Counted from the first letter of the stretch, positions 42,432 through 51,324 are shown. The stretch is 64,000 nucleotides of DNA from DATAEY01 sp045805565 (GCA_045805565.1 JBJMKZ010000050.1:30096-94095); one strand, 5' to 3'. The notes: a model not told the origin generated them from the sequence alone. A program made the numbers and translations.

Positions 42432-42504
42432 CCGCTCGCCGGCGTGGGCGGGCCGCCCGGTCGCGGCATCTACCCTGGTCGCCACCGAGCGGGGGCGAGA
42501 CGAT

Positions 42505-43854
42505 TTGTCCCCGAGGCTCATGAAACCCGTGAAAGAGGGCGACATCCCGACCTTCGGCCGCCCGGCACGGCCGCGCGAGTACGTCCCCGGGCAGGTCGTG
42601 CTCCGCGTCCGCCCGGAGGCCGTGCGCCCGCACGTGGCGGATCCGGGCATGCCCCTGGGTCGGGCGCTGGCGGAGAGCCTGCCGGAATCGGTCGGCGGGC
42701 CGGTCGACTACCTGCGCCGCAACGCCGGGCTCAAGGCGGTGGCGCCGCTGCTGTCTTCCCGGCTCGCCCAGCTGCGGCGCAGCCGGCTTGCGCCCGCCGC
42801 CCGCCACCGGCTGGCGGTGGCCGCCAGCGTCACCGACGTCGAGGGCGACGATGTCGCCGGCCTGGCGGTCGCCTCGTTGCCGGACAGGAGGATCACCGCC
42901 GACCTGCTGAGGACGATCAGCGCGTCGCCCGGGGTCGAGTTCGCCGAACGGCTGCCGGCGCGCTGGCTGGAGGCCGACGGCGTGGATCCCAAGCAGAACC
43001 TGCAGTGGGGGCTGCGCGCGATCCGCTACTTCGAGGCCAGCCGCCCCAGCGCCGCCGGCGTCAGGGTCGCGATCCTCGACACCGGCATCGACACCACCCA
43101 TCCCGACCTCCCGGACCCCGTCCTGTACCGGCGCCCGGGCCTGCGGGCGCAGGACATCATCGGCCACGGCACCCACGTCGCCGGGATCATCGCCGCGACC
43201 GCCAACAACCGGATCGGGATCACCGGCATCGCGGACTGCCGGCTGGCGATCTGGAAGATCTTTCCCGACCAGCCGGAGGGCGGCGACTTCTACGTGGACT
43301 CCGAGCGCTACCTGCGCGCCCTGGGCGAGCTGGCCGACGAGGACGTGGCGGCGGTGAACCTGAGCATCGGTGGCAGCGCCCACTCACGAGCCGAGGCGCT
43401 GCTGTTCCGGCGGCTGATCGAACGGGGGGTCACGCCGGTCGCCGCGATGGGCAACGAGTACGAGGAGGGCAACCCGACCAGCTATCCGGCGGCATACGAC
43501 GGCGTCGTGTCGGTCGGTTCGATCGCCGAGAACCGGCGCCGCTCGAGCTTCTCGAGCACCGGGCGCCACATCGACCTGGTGGCCCCGGGATCCAACATCC
43601 TCTCCACGGTGCCGGTGACGAGGTCCGCCTACCGGCAGGAGACCGAGTACGCCACCTGGAGCGGGACCTCAATGGCCACCCCGCACGTGACCGCCGCGGC
43701 GGCGCTGGTGGTGGCCGCGCACCCTGGATGGTCGCCGGCTCAGGTGGCGCGAAGGCTGCGCAGCAGCGCTGCCGAGCTTCCCGCGATGCGCGGTAGCCGG
43801 TGGACCCAGAGCTACGGAGCCGGCCTGCTGGACCTCAGGGCGGCGCTAAGCTGA
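42505..43854 (+). CDS. subtilisin-type S8 serine peptidase without a signal peptide
   Basis: The 449-residue protein has the catalytic Asp192 in AILDTGID, His221 in GHGTHVAG and Ser389 in SGTSMATPH. Asn317 in MGNEYEEGNP is the oxyanion residue. Residues 28-165 look like an inhibitor_I9-type prodomain that ends in DLLRTISASPGVEFAERL. No N-terminal signal peptide is visible: the start is TTG 42505 or ATG 42520, followed by polar sequence. Secretion is therefore uncertain. A small gene 7 bases downstream encodes a protein similar to the end of this prodomain. Confidence 0.88.
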   Translation: MSPRLMKPVKEGDIPTFGRPARPREYVPGQVVLRVRPEAVRPHVADPGMPLGRALAESLPESVGGPVDYLRRNAGLKAVAPLLSSRLAQLRRSRLAPAARHRLAVAASVTDVEGDDVAGLAVASLPDRRITADLLRTISASPGVEFAERLPARWLEADGVDPKQNLQWGLRAIRYFEASRPSAAGVRVAILDTGIDTTHPDLPDPVLYRRPGLRAQDIIGHGTHVAGIIAATANNRIGITGIADCRLAIWKIFPDQPEGGDFYVDSERYLRALGELADEDVAAVNLSIGGSAHSRAEALLFRRLIERGVTPVAAMGNEYEEGNPTSYPAAYDGVVSVGSIAENRRRSSFSSTGRHIDLVAPGSNILSTVPVTRSAYRQETEYATWSGTSMATPHVTAAAALVVAAHPGWSPAQVARRLRSSAAELPAMRGSRWTQSYGAGLLDLRAALS

Positions 43855-43861
43855 GGTTGGA

Positions 43862-44116
43862 GTGAAGCTCCAGGTCAAGTTCCGCGAGGATGCGTCGGGC
43901 GCTGCGGTCGACGAGATCCTCGGAGCGCTCGTCGAGCGGGGTGCCGACGACGTCCGGCCGCTGTTCCCCGACTCCGGCGACCCGGAGCTCGGATCGATGT
44001 ACGTCGTCGAGACCAACGGCGCGTGCCGGGACCGGCTGCTGCGGCTGCTCGGCCAGTCGGAGGCGGTCGAGTTCGCCGAGCCTGGGGTCCGACGCCAGCT
44101 CGCCCGGCGCCGCTGA
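43862..44116 (+). CDS. small stand-alone prodomain-like protein, companion of the S8 peptidase
   Basis: The 84-residue protein starts LQVKFREDASGAAVDEILG and later reads YVVETNGACRDRLLRLL...AVEFAEP. The last part aligns with the end of the peptidase prodomain (LAVASLPDRRITADLLRTI...GVEFAER). The beta-alpha-beta layout fits the inhibitor_I9 fold. The GTG start lies 7 bases after the peptidase stop, and TAAGCT is 9 bases upstream. It may fold or inhibit the peptidase in trans. That is inference from similarity and position; I know no named family for it. Confidence 0.65.
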   Translation: MKLQVKFREDASGAAVDEILGALVERGADDVRPLFPDSGDPELGSMYVVETNGACRDRLLRLLGQSEAVEFAEPGVRRQLARRR

Positions 44117-44171
44117 GACGCAGCGACGCCGGCGTCGCCCAGCGGTGCCGCGCCCACGGGTGGGAGCGAGC

Positions 44172-44177
44172 TACTGT
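44172..44177 (+). promoter_or_regulatory. -10 hexamer TACTGT of a leaderless promoter
   Basis: TACTGT lies 6 bases before the GTG at 44184; an ATG follows directly after that GTG. Confidence 0.55.
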
Positions 44178-44183
44178 CAGGCG

Positions 44184-45332
44184 GTGATGGCTCGGAGACC
44201 CCGACGCTCGGCGGGGCTCGGGCTCGCCGTCGCGGCCTGGGCGGCGGCCGGCTGCGGAGCCGCCGTCCGCGAATCGCACGACGGCGCGCGGGTCGGCACC
44301 GCGGCGGCCGTGACGCAGACGCCGTCGAGGCTGGTGCGGGGTCGCGGCGGGCCCAACGTCGCCACCATCGCCACCGGCCTGCAGATCCCGTGGGAGATCG
44401 CCTTCCTACCGGACCGGCGCGCGCTGATCACCGAGCGCCCGGGGCGCGTGCGGATCATGACCGCCACGCACCACCTGCTGGCGGCGCCGGCCGCCCGGGT
44501 GCCGGTGAGCGCCCAGGGCGAGGGCGGGCTGCTGGGCCTGGCGGTCGATCCGCAGTTCTCGGCCAATCGCTTCGTCTACCTCTATCGCAGCACCGCCACC
44601 GGAAACCAGGTCGTCCGCTACCGCCTCCTGGGCTCGCGATTGGTGGGGCCGGTGATCATCGCGCGCGGGGTGCCGGCGGGCACCGCGCACGACGGGGGAC
44701 GAATCCACTTCGGGCCCGATCGACGCCTGTACATATCCACCGGCGACACCCACCAGGACGGCCTGGCCCAGAGCCGCGCCTCGCTGGCCGGCAAGATCCT
44801 GCGTCTGAGCCCGACTGCGTACCACGGCCTCCGCGCGCGACGCCCGGAGATCGTCTCGCTGGGTCATCGCAACCCGCAGGGTTTCGACTGGCAGCCCGGG
44901 ACCGGGATGCTGGTCGCCACCGAGCACGGCCCGTCGGCCAACGACGAGATCAACATCATCCGTTTCGGCGCCAACTACGGCTGGCCGGTCGTCATGGGGA
45001 CCGCCAACCGGCGTGGCCTGGTCGCGCCGGCCGTCCTGTACACCTGGACGCTGGCCCCGTCGGGGGCGACCTTCGTCCACCGCCCCGGCTCGGCGTGGAC
45101 CGGCGACTTCCTGGTCGCCGGTCTGAGGGGCGAACAGATCCGCCGGGTAAGGCTGCGCGGCGGCCGGGCGGTGATCAACCAGCCGCTGTTCGCCGGTCGC
45201 TTCGGACGCCTGCGAACCGTGGTCGAGGGCCCCGACGGCGCCCTCTACGCGCTGACCAACAACCGCGACGGCCGCGGAACCCCGCGCCCCGGCGACGACC
45301 GCGTGCTGCGGATCATCCCGCCCGCGGGTTAG
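44184..45332 (+). CDS. PQQ-type glucose/sorbosone dehydrogenase-like lipoprotein
   Basis: The 382-residue product has a signal peptide with an AAAGC lipobox (Cys about residue 24). A six-bladed propeller of the soluble glucose dehydrogenase family follows. It reads IATGLQIPWEIAFLPD, ITERPGRV, GEGGLLGLAVDPQF, the catalytic-type histidine region in AHDGGRIHFGPD, GHRNPQGFDW and TEHGPSANDEINII with GANYGWP. These enzymes oxidise aldoses or related sugars at the outer face of the membrane using PQQ. A start at GTG or the adjacent ATG is equally good for the protein. Confidence 0.88.
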   Translation: MMARRPRRSAGLGLAVAAWAAAGCGAAVRESHDGARVGTAAAVTQTPSRLVRGRGGPNVATIATGLQIPWEIAFLPDRRALITERPGRVRIMTATHHLLAAPAARVPVSAQGEGGLLGLAVDPQFSANRFVYLYRSTATGNQVVRYRLLGSRLVGPVIIARGVPAGTAHDGGRIHFGPDRRLYISTGDTHQDGLAQSRASLAGKILRLSPTAYHGLRARRPEIVSLGHRNPQGFDWQPGTGMLVATEHGPSANDEINIIRFGANYGWPVVMGTANRRGLVAPAVLYTWTLAPSGATFVHRPGSAWTGDFLVAGLRGEQIRRVRLRGGRAVINQPLFAGRFGRLRTVVEGPDGALYALTNNRDGRGTPRPGDDRVLRIIPPAG

Positions 45333-45351
45333 GCCGGTCGGGCTAGACTGA

Positions 45352-46083
45352 CTACAGACGCAACGCCAGGGCGCCCGCGGCCAGCAGCACGACCGCCACC
45401 GACAGCGCCCGCAGCGCCCCATCCAGGGGCGCGGCGAGCCGTTGCGCCGACAGCGGCAGCGAGCGACCGTCGGCCAGCGCCTGGGTCCCGGTCACCGAGA
45501 CGGTGCGCCGGCGCAGCTCACGCACCGGGGTGCTCAGGCGCCGCTGGGCCAGGCTGAGGGCGAAGCAGGCGCCCGCGATCAGCACGCCGGCGGCGCGCAG
45601 CGACAGCGCGTTGGCCCAGTAGCTGGTGAAGGCGGGGAACGCGCCCCAGGCGGCGGCGAACCACAGGTCGCCGTGGAAACGACCGCCGAACAGCTCGAGG
45701 TTGTAGGCCAGCGCGATGAACGCCCCCGCGACCACGAACGGGATCAGGCTGGGCGACACGATGACCGTCCCTGCGACCCCGATGGCCACCGCGCCGGCCA
45801 GGCCGCCCGCGGCCAGGCCGATCAGCAGGCGATCGGACAGCCGGGTGCGCAGCGGCCGCCCGTTGAGCTCGTCCAGCGCGTGCGCGGCCACGCCGACCCC
45901 CAGGAAGAACGCCGCCAGCGCCGCCAGCAGCCGATCGACGTGCACGATCGGCGCCGCGGCGGCGCCGAGCGCCACGTAGCTCAGGTGCCAGGCGGTGTAG
46001 GGCGGGTGAAGCAGCGTGACCAGGTCGCGCCAGCCGCCCGCGCGCAGCGCGTAGAACGCCGGCCGGTCGAGCTCAGGCCCCAC
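45352..46083 (-). CDS. UbiA-like membrane protein
   Basis: The 243-residue protein has about seven hydrophobic helices. HPPYTAWHLSYVALGAA opens the chain, and GVAAHALDELNGRPL lies in the place of the first Asp-rich prenyl-diphosphate motif. AYNLELFGGRFHGD lies where the second motif would be. This resembles UbiA-superfamily prenyltransferases, though the Asp-rich motifs are incomplete. The GTG start overlaps the end of the UbiE-type gene by 11 bases, which fits a shared quinone or lipid pathway. The assignment is moderate. Confidence 0.6.
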   Translation of the reverse strand: MGPELDRPAFYALRAGGWRDLVTLLHPPYTAWHLSYVALGAAAAPIVHVDRLLAALAAFFLGVGVAAHALDELNGRPLRTRLSDRLLIGLAAGGLAGAVAIGVAGTVIVSPSLIPFVVAGAFIALAYNLELFGGRFHGDLWFAAAWGAFPAFTSYWANALSLRAAGVLIAGACFALSLAQRRLSTPVRELRRRTVSVTGTQALADGRSLPLSAQRLAAPLDGALRALSVAVVLLAAGALALRL

Positions 46084-46858
46084 TCGCGCTCCGCACTCCC
46101 CACATCACCATGCCGGCGCCCAGGCTCATGCGGCGTATCCCGACCCGCTCGATGCCGGCGGCCCTCCACATCGCGGGCATCCCCTCCAGCGGGTGGCGGG
46201 CGTAGAAGTCGGCGATGCTCGGGCCCAGGAAGCGGCCGACCTCCTGCCAGGCCGGCGAGACGAGCCGGCCCAGCGCCGGCAGGCCGAGGCGCGTGTAGAC
46301 CAGCCACGGCGCCCGAAGCGGCCGGCGCGGGAGCGCGAACTCCAGCGAGGCGATGGTCCCGCCGGGTCGCACCACGCGGGCCAGCTCGCGCAGCGTGGCG
46401 GGCGGGTCGTCGACGTAGCGCAGAAGGTAGGTGAAGGTGAGGGCGTCGAACTCGGCGTCGGCGAAGGGCAGGCGCTCGGCCTCGCCCCGTACCAGCTCGA
46501 TGCGCGCGGCGAGGTCGGGGCTCGCGGCCAGCCGGGCGCGCGCACCGGCGAGCATCTCCTCGCTCTGGTCCAGCCCGATCACCGAGCAGCCGTAGCGGCG
46601 GACGAGCTCCCTGGCGACCAGCCCGGTGCCCGTCGCCACATCGAGGACCCGGTCGCCGGGCGAGGCGCGGACCCGGGCGACCATTGCCCGTCGCCAGCGG
46701 GGGTCCTGGCCGAAGCTGAGCAGCGCGCCCATCCGGTCGTACTCGCGCGGCAGCCCGGAGAACAGCTGCAGTGCGCGGGTCTTGCGGTCGGCGGGCGGCG
46801 CCCCGGCGGTCGGGTGGCCGGATCCGTCCCGGTGCGCGTTCAGGGCCTGGTTCGTCAC
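46073..46858 (-). CDS. UbiE/COQ5-type SAM-dependent methyltransferase
   Basis: The 261-residue protein has LFSGLPREYDRMGALLSFGQDPRWRR, a stretch typical of UbiE/MenG, here cited by the landmarks YDRMG and WRR at about residues 40-55. VLDVATGTGLVARELV is motif I, VIGLDQSEEML follows, then LPFADAEFDALTF and LRYVDDPPATLRELARVVRPGG. Such enzymes methylate demethylmenaquinone or related lipids. The GTG start has TAGGAA 6 bases upstream, a near match to the -10 pattern. It overlaps the UbiA-like gene. Confidence 0.85.
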   Translation of the reverse strand: MTNQALNAHRDGSGHPTAGAPPADRKTRALQLFSGLPREYDRMGALLSFGQDPRWRRAMVARVRASPGDRVLDVATGTGLVARELVRRYGCSVIGLDQSEEMLAGARARLAASPDLAARIELVRGEAERLPFADAEFDALTFTYLLRYVDDPPATLRELARVVRPGGTIASLEFALPRRPLRAPWLVYTRLGLPALGRLVSPAWQEVGRFLGPSIADFYARHPLEGMPAMWRAAGIERVGIRRMSLGAGMVMWGVRSASGA

Positions 46859-46867
46859 AGGCTCTTC

Positions 46868-47722
46868 CTACCGCGGCCCGGTGACCCGAACCGGCCCGTG
46901 CGGCCCGGCGACATACACCTGCCACGCGTAGTAGGCGTAGAAGGTGCGCTCGTCGGCCCGCATGCGGTGCGCGAAGCGGAGGATGGCGTGCACATAGGCG
47001 CTCGAGCGGTTGTAGGCGAACAGCGCCCGCTCGACGTGGCGCGGCGCCCCGGAGGTGCGCAGGTAGTTGGCCGCGCCCAGGATGGCGTCATGCGGATCGT
47101 GGATGTCTCCGCCCAGGCCGTACGCATTCCAGGTCGCGGGGACGAACTGCATGGGGCCCTGGGCTCCGCCCGAGCTGGCGTTGCGCAGCCGGCCGAAGGC
47201 GGACTCGACGAAGTTGACCGCGGCGAGCAGCGACCAGTCGATGCCGAAGCGCCGCTGGGCCTCGAGGTAGTGGGCCCGCAGCCTGCCGGCCGGCTCCGCC
47301 GCGCCGACCCGGATGCGCGGCGTCGGTGCGCCGGGCGTGGCGGGGATGGCGGCGAGCGCCCGGCGCGCGGCCAGGGTGTCGCGGGCCTCGTACACGACGC
47401 TGCGCGGCAGCGCAGCCAGCACCTGCCTGGCCTCGCTCGGGCGGGCCGTCAGGAGGCGGTAGATGTTCTGCTGGTGCAGGGCGAGCAGCGTCACGGCGCG
47501 CCGCGGGCCGCCGTGGCTGGGATCGCCGTTGGCGGTCCAGCGCTCGATCTCCGAGCGCAGGCGCAGGGTGGTCCGCGCCAGGTCGGCGGCGAGCCCACGG
47601 GGGGTGCCGGGCACGGGCGCGTCCGGAGCCGGCAGCGAGGCGCGCCCCGAGCCCGCCGGCGACTGGCAGCCGGCGAGGGCCAGGCAGGCGCAGGCACAGG
47701 CGGCCGCCAGCAACGCGCGCAT
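46868..47722 (-). CDS. lytic transglycosylase (SLT domain) lipoprotein
   Basis: The 284-residue product has an LALAGC lipobox near residue 18. An Arg/Ala-rich helical region follows, then an SLT domain from about residue 145: DWSLLAAVNFVESAFGRLRN carries the catalytic Glu, followed by GGAQGPMQFVPATW and AANYLRTSG. It cleaves peptidoglycan glycan strands at the outer face of the membrane. The start is set at the ATG just before the signal peptide. An upstream in-frame start would add 26 polar residues. Confidence 0.88.
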   Translation of the reverse strand: MRALLAAACACACLALAGCQSPAGSGRASLPAPDAPVPGTPRGLAADLARTTLRLRSEIERWTANGDPSHGGPRRAVTLLALHQQNIYRLLTARPSEARQVLAALPRSVVYEARDTLAARRALAAIPATPGAPTPRIRVGAAEPAGRLRAHYLEAQRRFGIDWSLLAAVNFVESAFGRLRNASSGGAQGPMQFVPATWNAYGLGGDIHDPHDAILGAANYLRTSGAPRHVERALFAYNRSSAYVHAILRFAHRMRADERTFYAYYAWQVYVAGPHGPVRVTGPR

Positions 47723-47787
47723 TCGCGCAGTGTGGCGAAGCGGCGCCGGGCCCTCCAGATGTGCCGCTCGCGGTTGGCCGGATCGCG

Positions 47788-47793
47788 TAGGAT
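47788..47793 (+). promoter_or_regulatory. -10 hexamer TAGGAT of a leaderless promoter
   Basis: TAGGAT lies 7 bases before the GTG at 47801. Confidence 0.55.
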
Positions 47794-47800
47794 CGGCCAC

Positions 47801-48181
47801 GTGAATCCCGAGTCCGCCCCCACCGTCATCGCGGCGCTTCGCATCGCGGTCGGCGGCGGCGCCTGGCTGACGCCGAACCTGGCCGCCCGCCTGTTCGGGC
47901 TCGACCCGGACGGCAACCCGCAGGCGCCGTACCTCGGGCGCCTGTTCGGCGTTCGCGACGTCGCCCTGGCGGCCGGCACGCTGGCCTCGGAAGGCAAGGC
48001 GCGCCGCTCGTGGCTGGCGGCGGGGCTGGCCTGCGACGTGGCCGACACCGCGGCCGCGCTCCTGGGGCGACGGGCGGGCTACCTCTCGACGCCCGTGAGC
48101 TTCCTGCTCGCCGCCCCGGCGCTGGCGGCGGTGGGGCTGGGAATCGTCGCGCTGAGCCGCGCCGAGCAGTCCGAAGGCTGA
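47801..48181 (+). CDS. small DUF4267-like membrane protein
   Basis: The 126-residue protein has three or four short hydrophobic segments and the motif pattern RIAVGGGAWLTPNLAARLFGLD, then PYLGRLFGVRDVALAAGTL. This resembles small actinobacterial membrane proteins of the DUF4267 type. The function is unknown. The leaderless GTG start fits the hexamer upstream, and an imperfect hairpin follows the stop. Confidence 0.7.
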   Translation: MNPESAPTVIAALRIAVGGGAWLTPNLAARLFGLDPDGNPQAPYLGRLFGVRDVALAAGTLASEGKARRSWLAAGLACDVADTAAALLGRRAGYLSTPVSFLLAAPALAAVGLGIVALSRAEQSEG

Positions 48182-48218
48182 GCCGCCGCACTCCCAGCCG
48201 GCGAAGCGGCCGCAACCG

Positions 48219-48244
48219 CGCCGTCGGGATTCTTCCCGCCGGCG
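48219..48244 (+). terminator. imperfect GC-rich hairpin
   Basis: CGCCGTCGGGA pairs with TCCCGCCGGCG across a TTCT loop with one mismatch, 37 bases after the stop at 48181. Confidence 0.4.
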
Positions 48245-48298
48245 ACTCCTCTAGCGCCGCGCCTCTTGGCCCGCCCACGTGTTGTGGCCTCCTAGACG

Positions 48299-49012
48299 AT
48301 GGCTCTCCTTCGGCATCGGGGCGGGCTCGGTTTCTGGCTCGTGGCCGCGGCGCTGGGCGCCTGCCTGGTCGGCCCGGTCGCGCCGGCGGCCGCGTACCCG
48401 CCGGCCGACTACGGGCCGGCCTGGTGGGTGCCGGCCAGCCCGTCCAACTACGCCCGGGCGAACCGCCCGTACTCGACCCGCATCACGCGCATCGTCATCC
48501 ACGTGACGGTGCTCACCTATCCCCGCACGCTGTTCGCCTTCCAAAACCCCCGCTCGGGTGTGTCCGCCCACTACGTCGTCCGCTCGTTGGATGGGCGGAT
48601 CACCCAGATGGTCCACAACCGCGACATCGCCTGGCACGCCGGCAACCGCTACTACAACGCCACCAGCATCGGTATCGAGCACGAGGCGTTCACCAATAAC
48701 TGCGGCTGGTACACCGACGCGATGTACCGGGCCTCCGCCCGCCTGGTCGCCTCGCTGGCCCGCCGCTACGGCATCCCGATCGACCGCGCGCACATCATCG
48801 GCCACAGCGAGGTCCCGGATCCGTTCCGCCCCGGACGGTTCGGCGGCGCCGGCGGCCACACCGATCCCGGGGTCTGCTGGAACTGGTTCAAGTACATGGG
48901 GCTGGTACGGGGCTACGCCGGCCTCGGGCCCCGCCCGGCCACCTCCTCGGCTCCGCGCGTCGTCCCGCCTCGACCGCCCGCCTCAGCGGCGACCCGTCGC
49001 CTGCCGGCCTAG
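48299..49012 (+). CDS. secreted N-acetylmuramoyl-L-alanine amidase (Amidase_2)
   Basis: The 237-residue protein has a signal peptide (about residues 1-32, ending AAA-Y). An Amidase_2/PGRP domain follows: RIVIHVTVLTYP with the first zinc His, VSAHYVVRSLDGRI, AWHAGNRYYN, SIGIEHEA, IIGHSEVPDP and GGHTDPGVCWNW with the last zinc-site His. It cuts the amide bond between muramic acid and L-alanine in peptidoglycan, outside the membrane. It lies about 600 bases from a lytic transglycosylase gene on the other strand. Confidence 0.92.
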   Translation: MALLRHRGGLGFWLVAAALGACLVGPVAPAAAYPPADYGPAWWVPASPSNYARANRPYSTRITRIVIHVTVLTYPRTLFAFQNPRSGVSAHYVVRSLDGRITQMVHNRDIAWHAGNRYYNATSIGIEHEAFTNNCGWYTDAMYRASARLVASLARRYGIPIDRAHIIGHSEVPDPFRPGRFGGAGGHTDPGVCWNWFKYMGLVRGYAGLGPRPATSSAPRVVPPRPPASAATRRLPA

Positions 49013-49039
49013 TTCCAGCGCGAACCAACCCTCCGGCGC

Positions 49040-49432
49040 ATGAGCGCGGACCCGATCTCGGTCGTCACATCCGCATACGAGGCGCTCTCGCGACGCGACC
49101 TGGACGCGCTCGGGAGGCTCGTCGCCCCCGAGGTGGAGATCGTCGATCCCGACCTTCCGGGCGGGGGAGTGTTCCGCGGCCCCGAGGGGGTCAGGCAGTT
49201 CGTCGAGCAGTGGCTGGACGCCTTTGAGGAGCTCGACGTGCAAGTCGAGCGGCTCGTCCCGATCGACGACCACATCGTCGCATGCGTCCACCAGCGCGGA
49301 AGGTCGACGAGCGGCGTCCCGGTCGAGATGCGCGATGGACATGTCTGGACGGTCGCCGACGGACGCGTGACGCGCGTCGCGATGTACTTCACGCACGACG
49401 CGGCGCTTGCCGCCGCCCGCGCCGGCGGCTAG
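49040..49432 (+). CDS. SnoaL-like/NTF2-fold protein
   Basis: The 130-residue protein begins ISVVTSAYEALSRRDLDALGRLV and continues with VEIVDPDLPGGGVFRGPEGVRQFVEQW, the conserved cone-shaped NTF2/SnoaL layout. VWTVADGRVTRVAMYF closes the barrel. Members are small cyclases, isomerases or binding proteins. No catalytic set is evident here. It starts 27 bases after the amidase gene and may be read with it. Confidence 0.85.
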   Translation: MSADPISVVTSAYEALSRRDLDALGRLVAPEVEIVDPDLPGGGVFRGPEGVRQFVEQWLDAFEELDVQVERLVPIDDHIVACVHQRGRSTSGVPVEMRDGHVWTVADGRVTRVAMYFTHDAALAAARAGG

Positions 49433-49474
49433 ACGCTCGCGCGCTGCTCGACGGCGAGTCGGCGGTCGGCGAGC

Positions 49475-50362
49475 TCAGTGCGCGGCGCGAAGCGCCGCGT
49501 ACTCCTCCGGCCCGCTGACGCCGACGTTGTAGAAGCTGACCCCGAGCGCATGCGACGCCCGCGCCGCGGCGACCACCGCGCGCGCCTCGCCGGCGTCGAT
49601 CCCGTCGGCCAGGCCGCCGATGACGTGCACCGGAACGCCGGGACGGCCGGTGCCCGCCCGAATTCTCGCGATGTTGTAGCGGGTGTAGGCGTACGTCGAC
49701 GAGGCGCCGCTGACCCGGTAGGTGGAGTAGGCCATCGGCAGGAAGACGTCGTAGAGGGCGCCCAGGGCGCGGTAGGGAAAGCCGGGCCACAGGCTGCGCG
49801 AGGGGGCGGTCGAGCGCGCGTCGGGGATGATCGCCCCGAGCGTGTAGCCCCGGCCGACCGCGGCGCGAAGCTGGCGTGAAAGCGCCATCAGCTGGGCGTT
49901 GCGGGCCGAGATCCCGGCGACCAGGCTGCTCTCGATGTCCAGCGCGAAGCCGTCGAACCCCTGGCCCTCGGGCGTCCTGAAGCGGATGGCGGCCAGCGAG
50001 CGCTCGCGATCGGCGGCGAGGTCGCTCAACCCCGGCAGATACCAGGCCACCACCCGCATGCCGCGGGCGTGGGCGGCGACGATGAACCGCCGGTTGGCCG
50101 CGGGCCACACGATCCTGACCGAGCGGGGGCGCCGCCAGTTGGCCGTCTCCAGATACAGGGTCTTCACCCCGGCGGCGGCGAGCCGCCTGACCACCGCCTC
50201 GGGCTGGCTGAGCGCCCCGCCCGAGTAGATGTCCACCCACGCCCCAGGGCCGCGGTAGGCGTCGAGCGAGGCGGCGCGCGCCGAGGCCGGCCCGGCCGCC
50301 GCCGCGGCGGCGAGGATCGCGGCCAGGGCGGCCGTCGAGAGGACGAGCCGTCGAGGGCCCAT
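49475..50362 (-). CDS. secreted TIM-barrel-like putative glycoside hydrolase
   Basis: The 295-residue protein has a signal peptide (about residues 1-31). The mature chain has strands and loops typical of a TIM barrel: WVDIYSGG, AAAGVKTLYLETANW, GMRVVAWYLPGL, FDGFALDIESSL (an acidic DIE end-of-strand motif), VFLPMAYSTY and GVSFYNVG. The DIE and MAY motifs recall DUF4015/GH18-like glycoside hydrolases. The substrate is not predictable. It converges on the SnoaL-like gene. Confidence 0.6.
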   Translation of the reverse strand: MGPRRLVLSTAALAAILAAAAAAGPASARAASLDAYRGPGAWVDIYSGGALSQPEAVVRRLAAAGVKTLYLETANWRRPRSVRIVWPAANRRFIVAAHARGMRVVAWYLPGLSDLAADRERSLAAIRFRTPEGQGFDGFALDIESSLVAGISARNAQLMALSRQLRAAVGRGYTLGAIIPDARSTAPSRSLWPGFPYRALGALYDVFLPMAYSTYRVSGASSTYAYTRYNIARIRAGTGRPGVPVHVIGGLADGIDAGEARAVVAAARASHALGVSFYNVGVSGPEEYAALRAAH

Positions 50363-50419
50363 GCCGCTGCCAACACGCCGGCCCGGACAAAGGCGCGGTG
50401 GCTGAATCCGGTTAGGGCT

Positions 50420-51253
50420 CTAGCCCGAGCTGGCTCGGCCCGGCGCGCACTTCTCCGCCACCGGTGCCTCGATGAGCTCGTGGGCGCGCCTCAGCGAGCG
50501 ACGCAGCAGGCGCGAGACCTGCATCTGCGACACGCCGATTCGCTCGGCGATCTGGGTCTGCGTGAGGTCCTCGGCGAATCGCAGGTAGAGCACCTGGCGC
50601 TCGCGTTCGGGCAGCCCGCGAACGCAGCGGCGCAGGGCGTCGCGGTCGAGCACCAGGTCGAGGCCTCCGTCAGAGTCGCCGGCGCTCCAGGCCGGGAACG
50701 GCTCGTCCTCGTCGGAGGGGGCCAGCGCGTCCAGGGACGCGGCCCGGGTGGCCGTCGCCGCCTCGATCGCCTCGACGACCTCCTCGACGCTCAACCCGGT
50801 CGCAGCGGCAAGCTCGGCCGGCGTGGGCGAGCGCCCGATCTGCCCTTGGAGCTGCTCGATCGTGCGGTTGACCTCGAGCACGTTGTCCTTGATCGGCCTG
50901 GGAACACGGACGGCCCATCCGTGATCGCGGAAGTGGCGCTTGAGCTCGCCCAGGATGCTCGGCACGGCGAAGCTGGAGAACTGCGTGCCACGTTCGGGGT
51001 CGAAGCGGTCGATGGCGTTGATCAGTCCGATGCTGGCCACCTGGGCCAGGTCGTCGAAGGGCTCGACGTCACCGTGGTAGCGGTGCGCCAGGTGGAGGGC
51101 AAGGGGCAGGAAGCGCTCGATCAGTTCGGCCCGGGCCGCCAGATCACCGAAGCGGACGTAGCGGCGGAACAGGCGCCGTTCCCGTTCCCAGTCGATCCGC
51201 CCAGCACTCCTCGTGCCGGCGGGCGGCGGAATGAGGGCCTGCGTGGAAGAGAT
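50420..51253 (-). CDS. SigB/SigF-type RNA polymerase sigma factor with no canonical in-frame start
   Basis: The 277-codon frame has region 2 (ELIERFLPLALHLAHRY, DLAQVASIGLINAIDRFD, then FSSFAVPSILGELKRHF), region 3 (DNVLEVNRTIEQLQ, with SPTPAELAAATGL) and region 4 (LPERERQVLYLRFAEDLTQTQIA, GVSQMQVSRLLRRSL). This is a general-stress or sporulation-type sigma factor. The first in-frame GTG (51040) lies inside region 2, which would destroy the protein. Upstream the frame has no ATG, GTG or TTG before its stop. An ATC at 51253 is preceded by GGGAGG at 6 bases. A leaderless ATG at 51317 is one base out of frame. The coordinates given use the ATC. Confidence 0.8.
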   Translation of the reverse strand: MSSTQALIPPPAGTRSAGRIDWERERRLFRRYVRFGDLAARAELIERFLPLALHLAHRYHGDVEPFDDLAQVASIGLINAIDRFDPERGTQFSSFAVPSILGELKRHFRDHGWAVRVPRPIKDNVLEVNRTIEQLQGQIGRSPTPAELAAATGLSVEEVVEAIEAATATRAASLDALAPSDEDEPFPAWSAGDSDGGLDLVLDRDALRRCVRGLPERERQVLYLRFAEDLTQTQIAERIGVSQMQVSRLLRRSLRRAHELIEAPVAEKCAPGRASSG

Positions 51254-51324
51254 GACCGACCTCCCGATTCTGTGGACGAAGCTGGACTGCCTCGCCGGCG
51301 GGGTCTAGGCCGGTCATATTCGAA

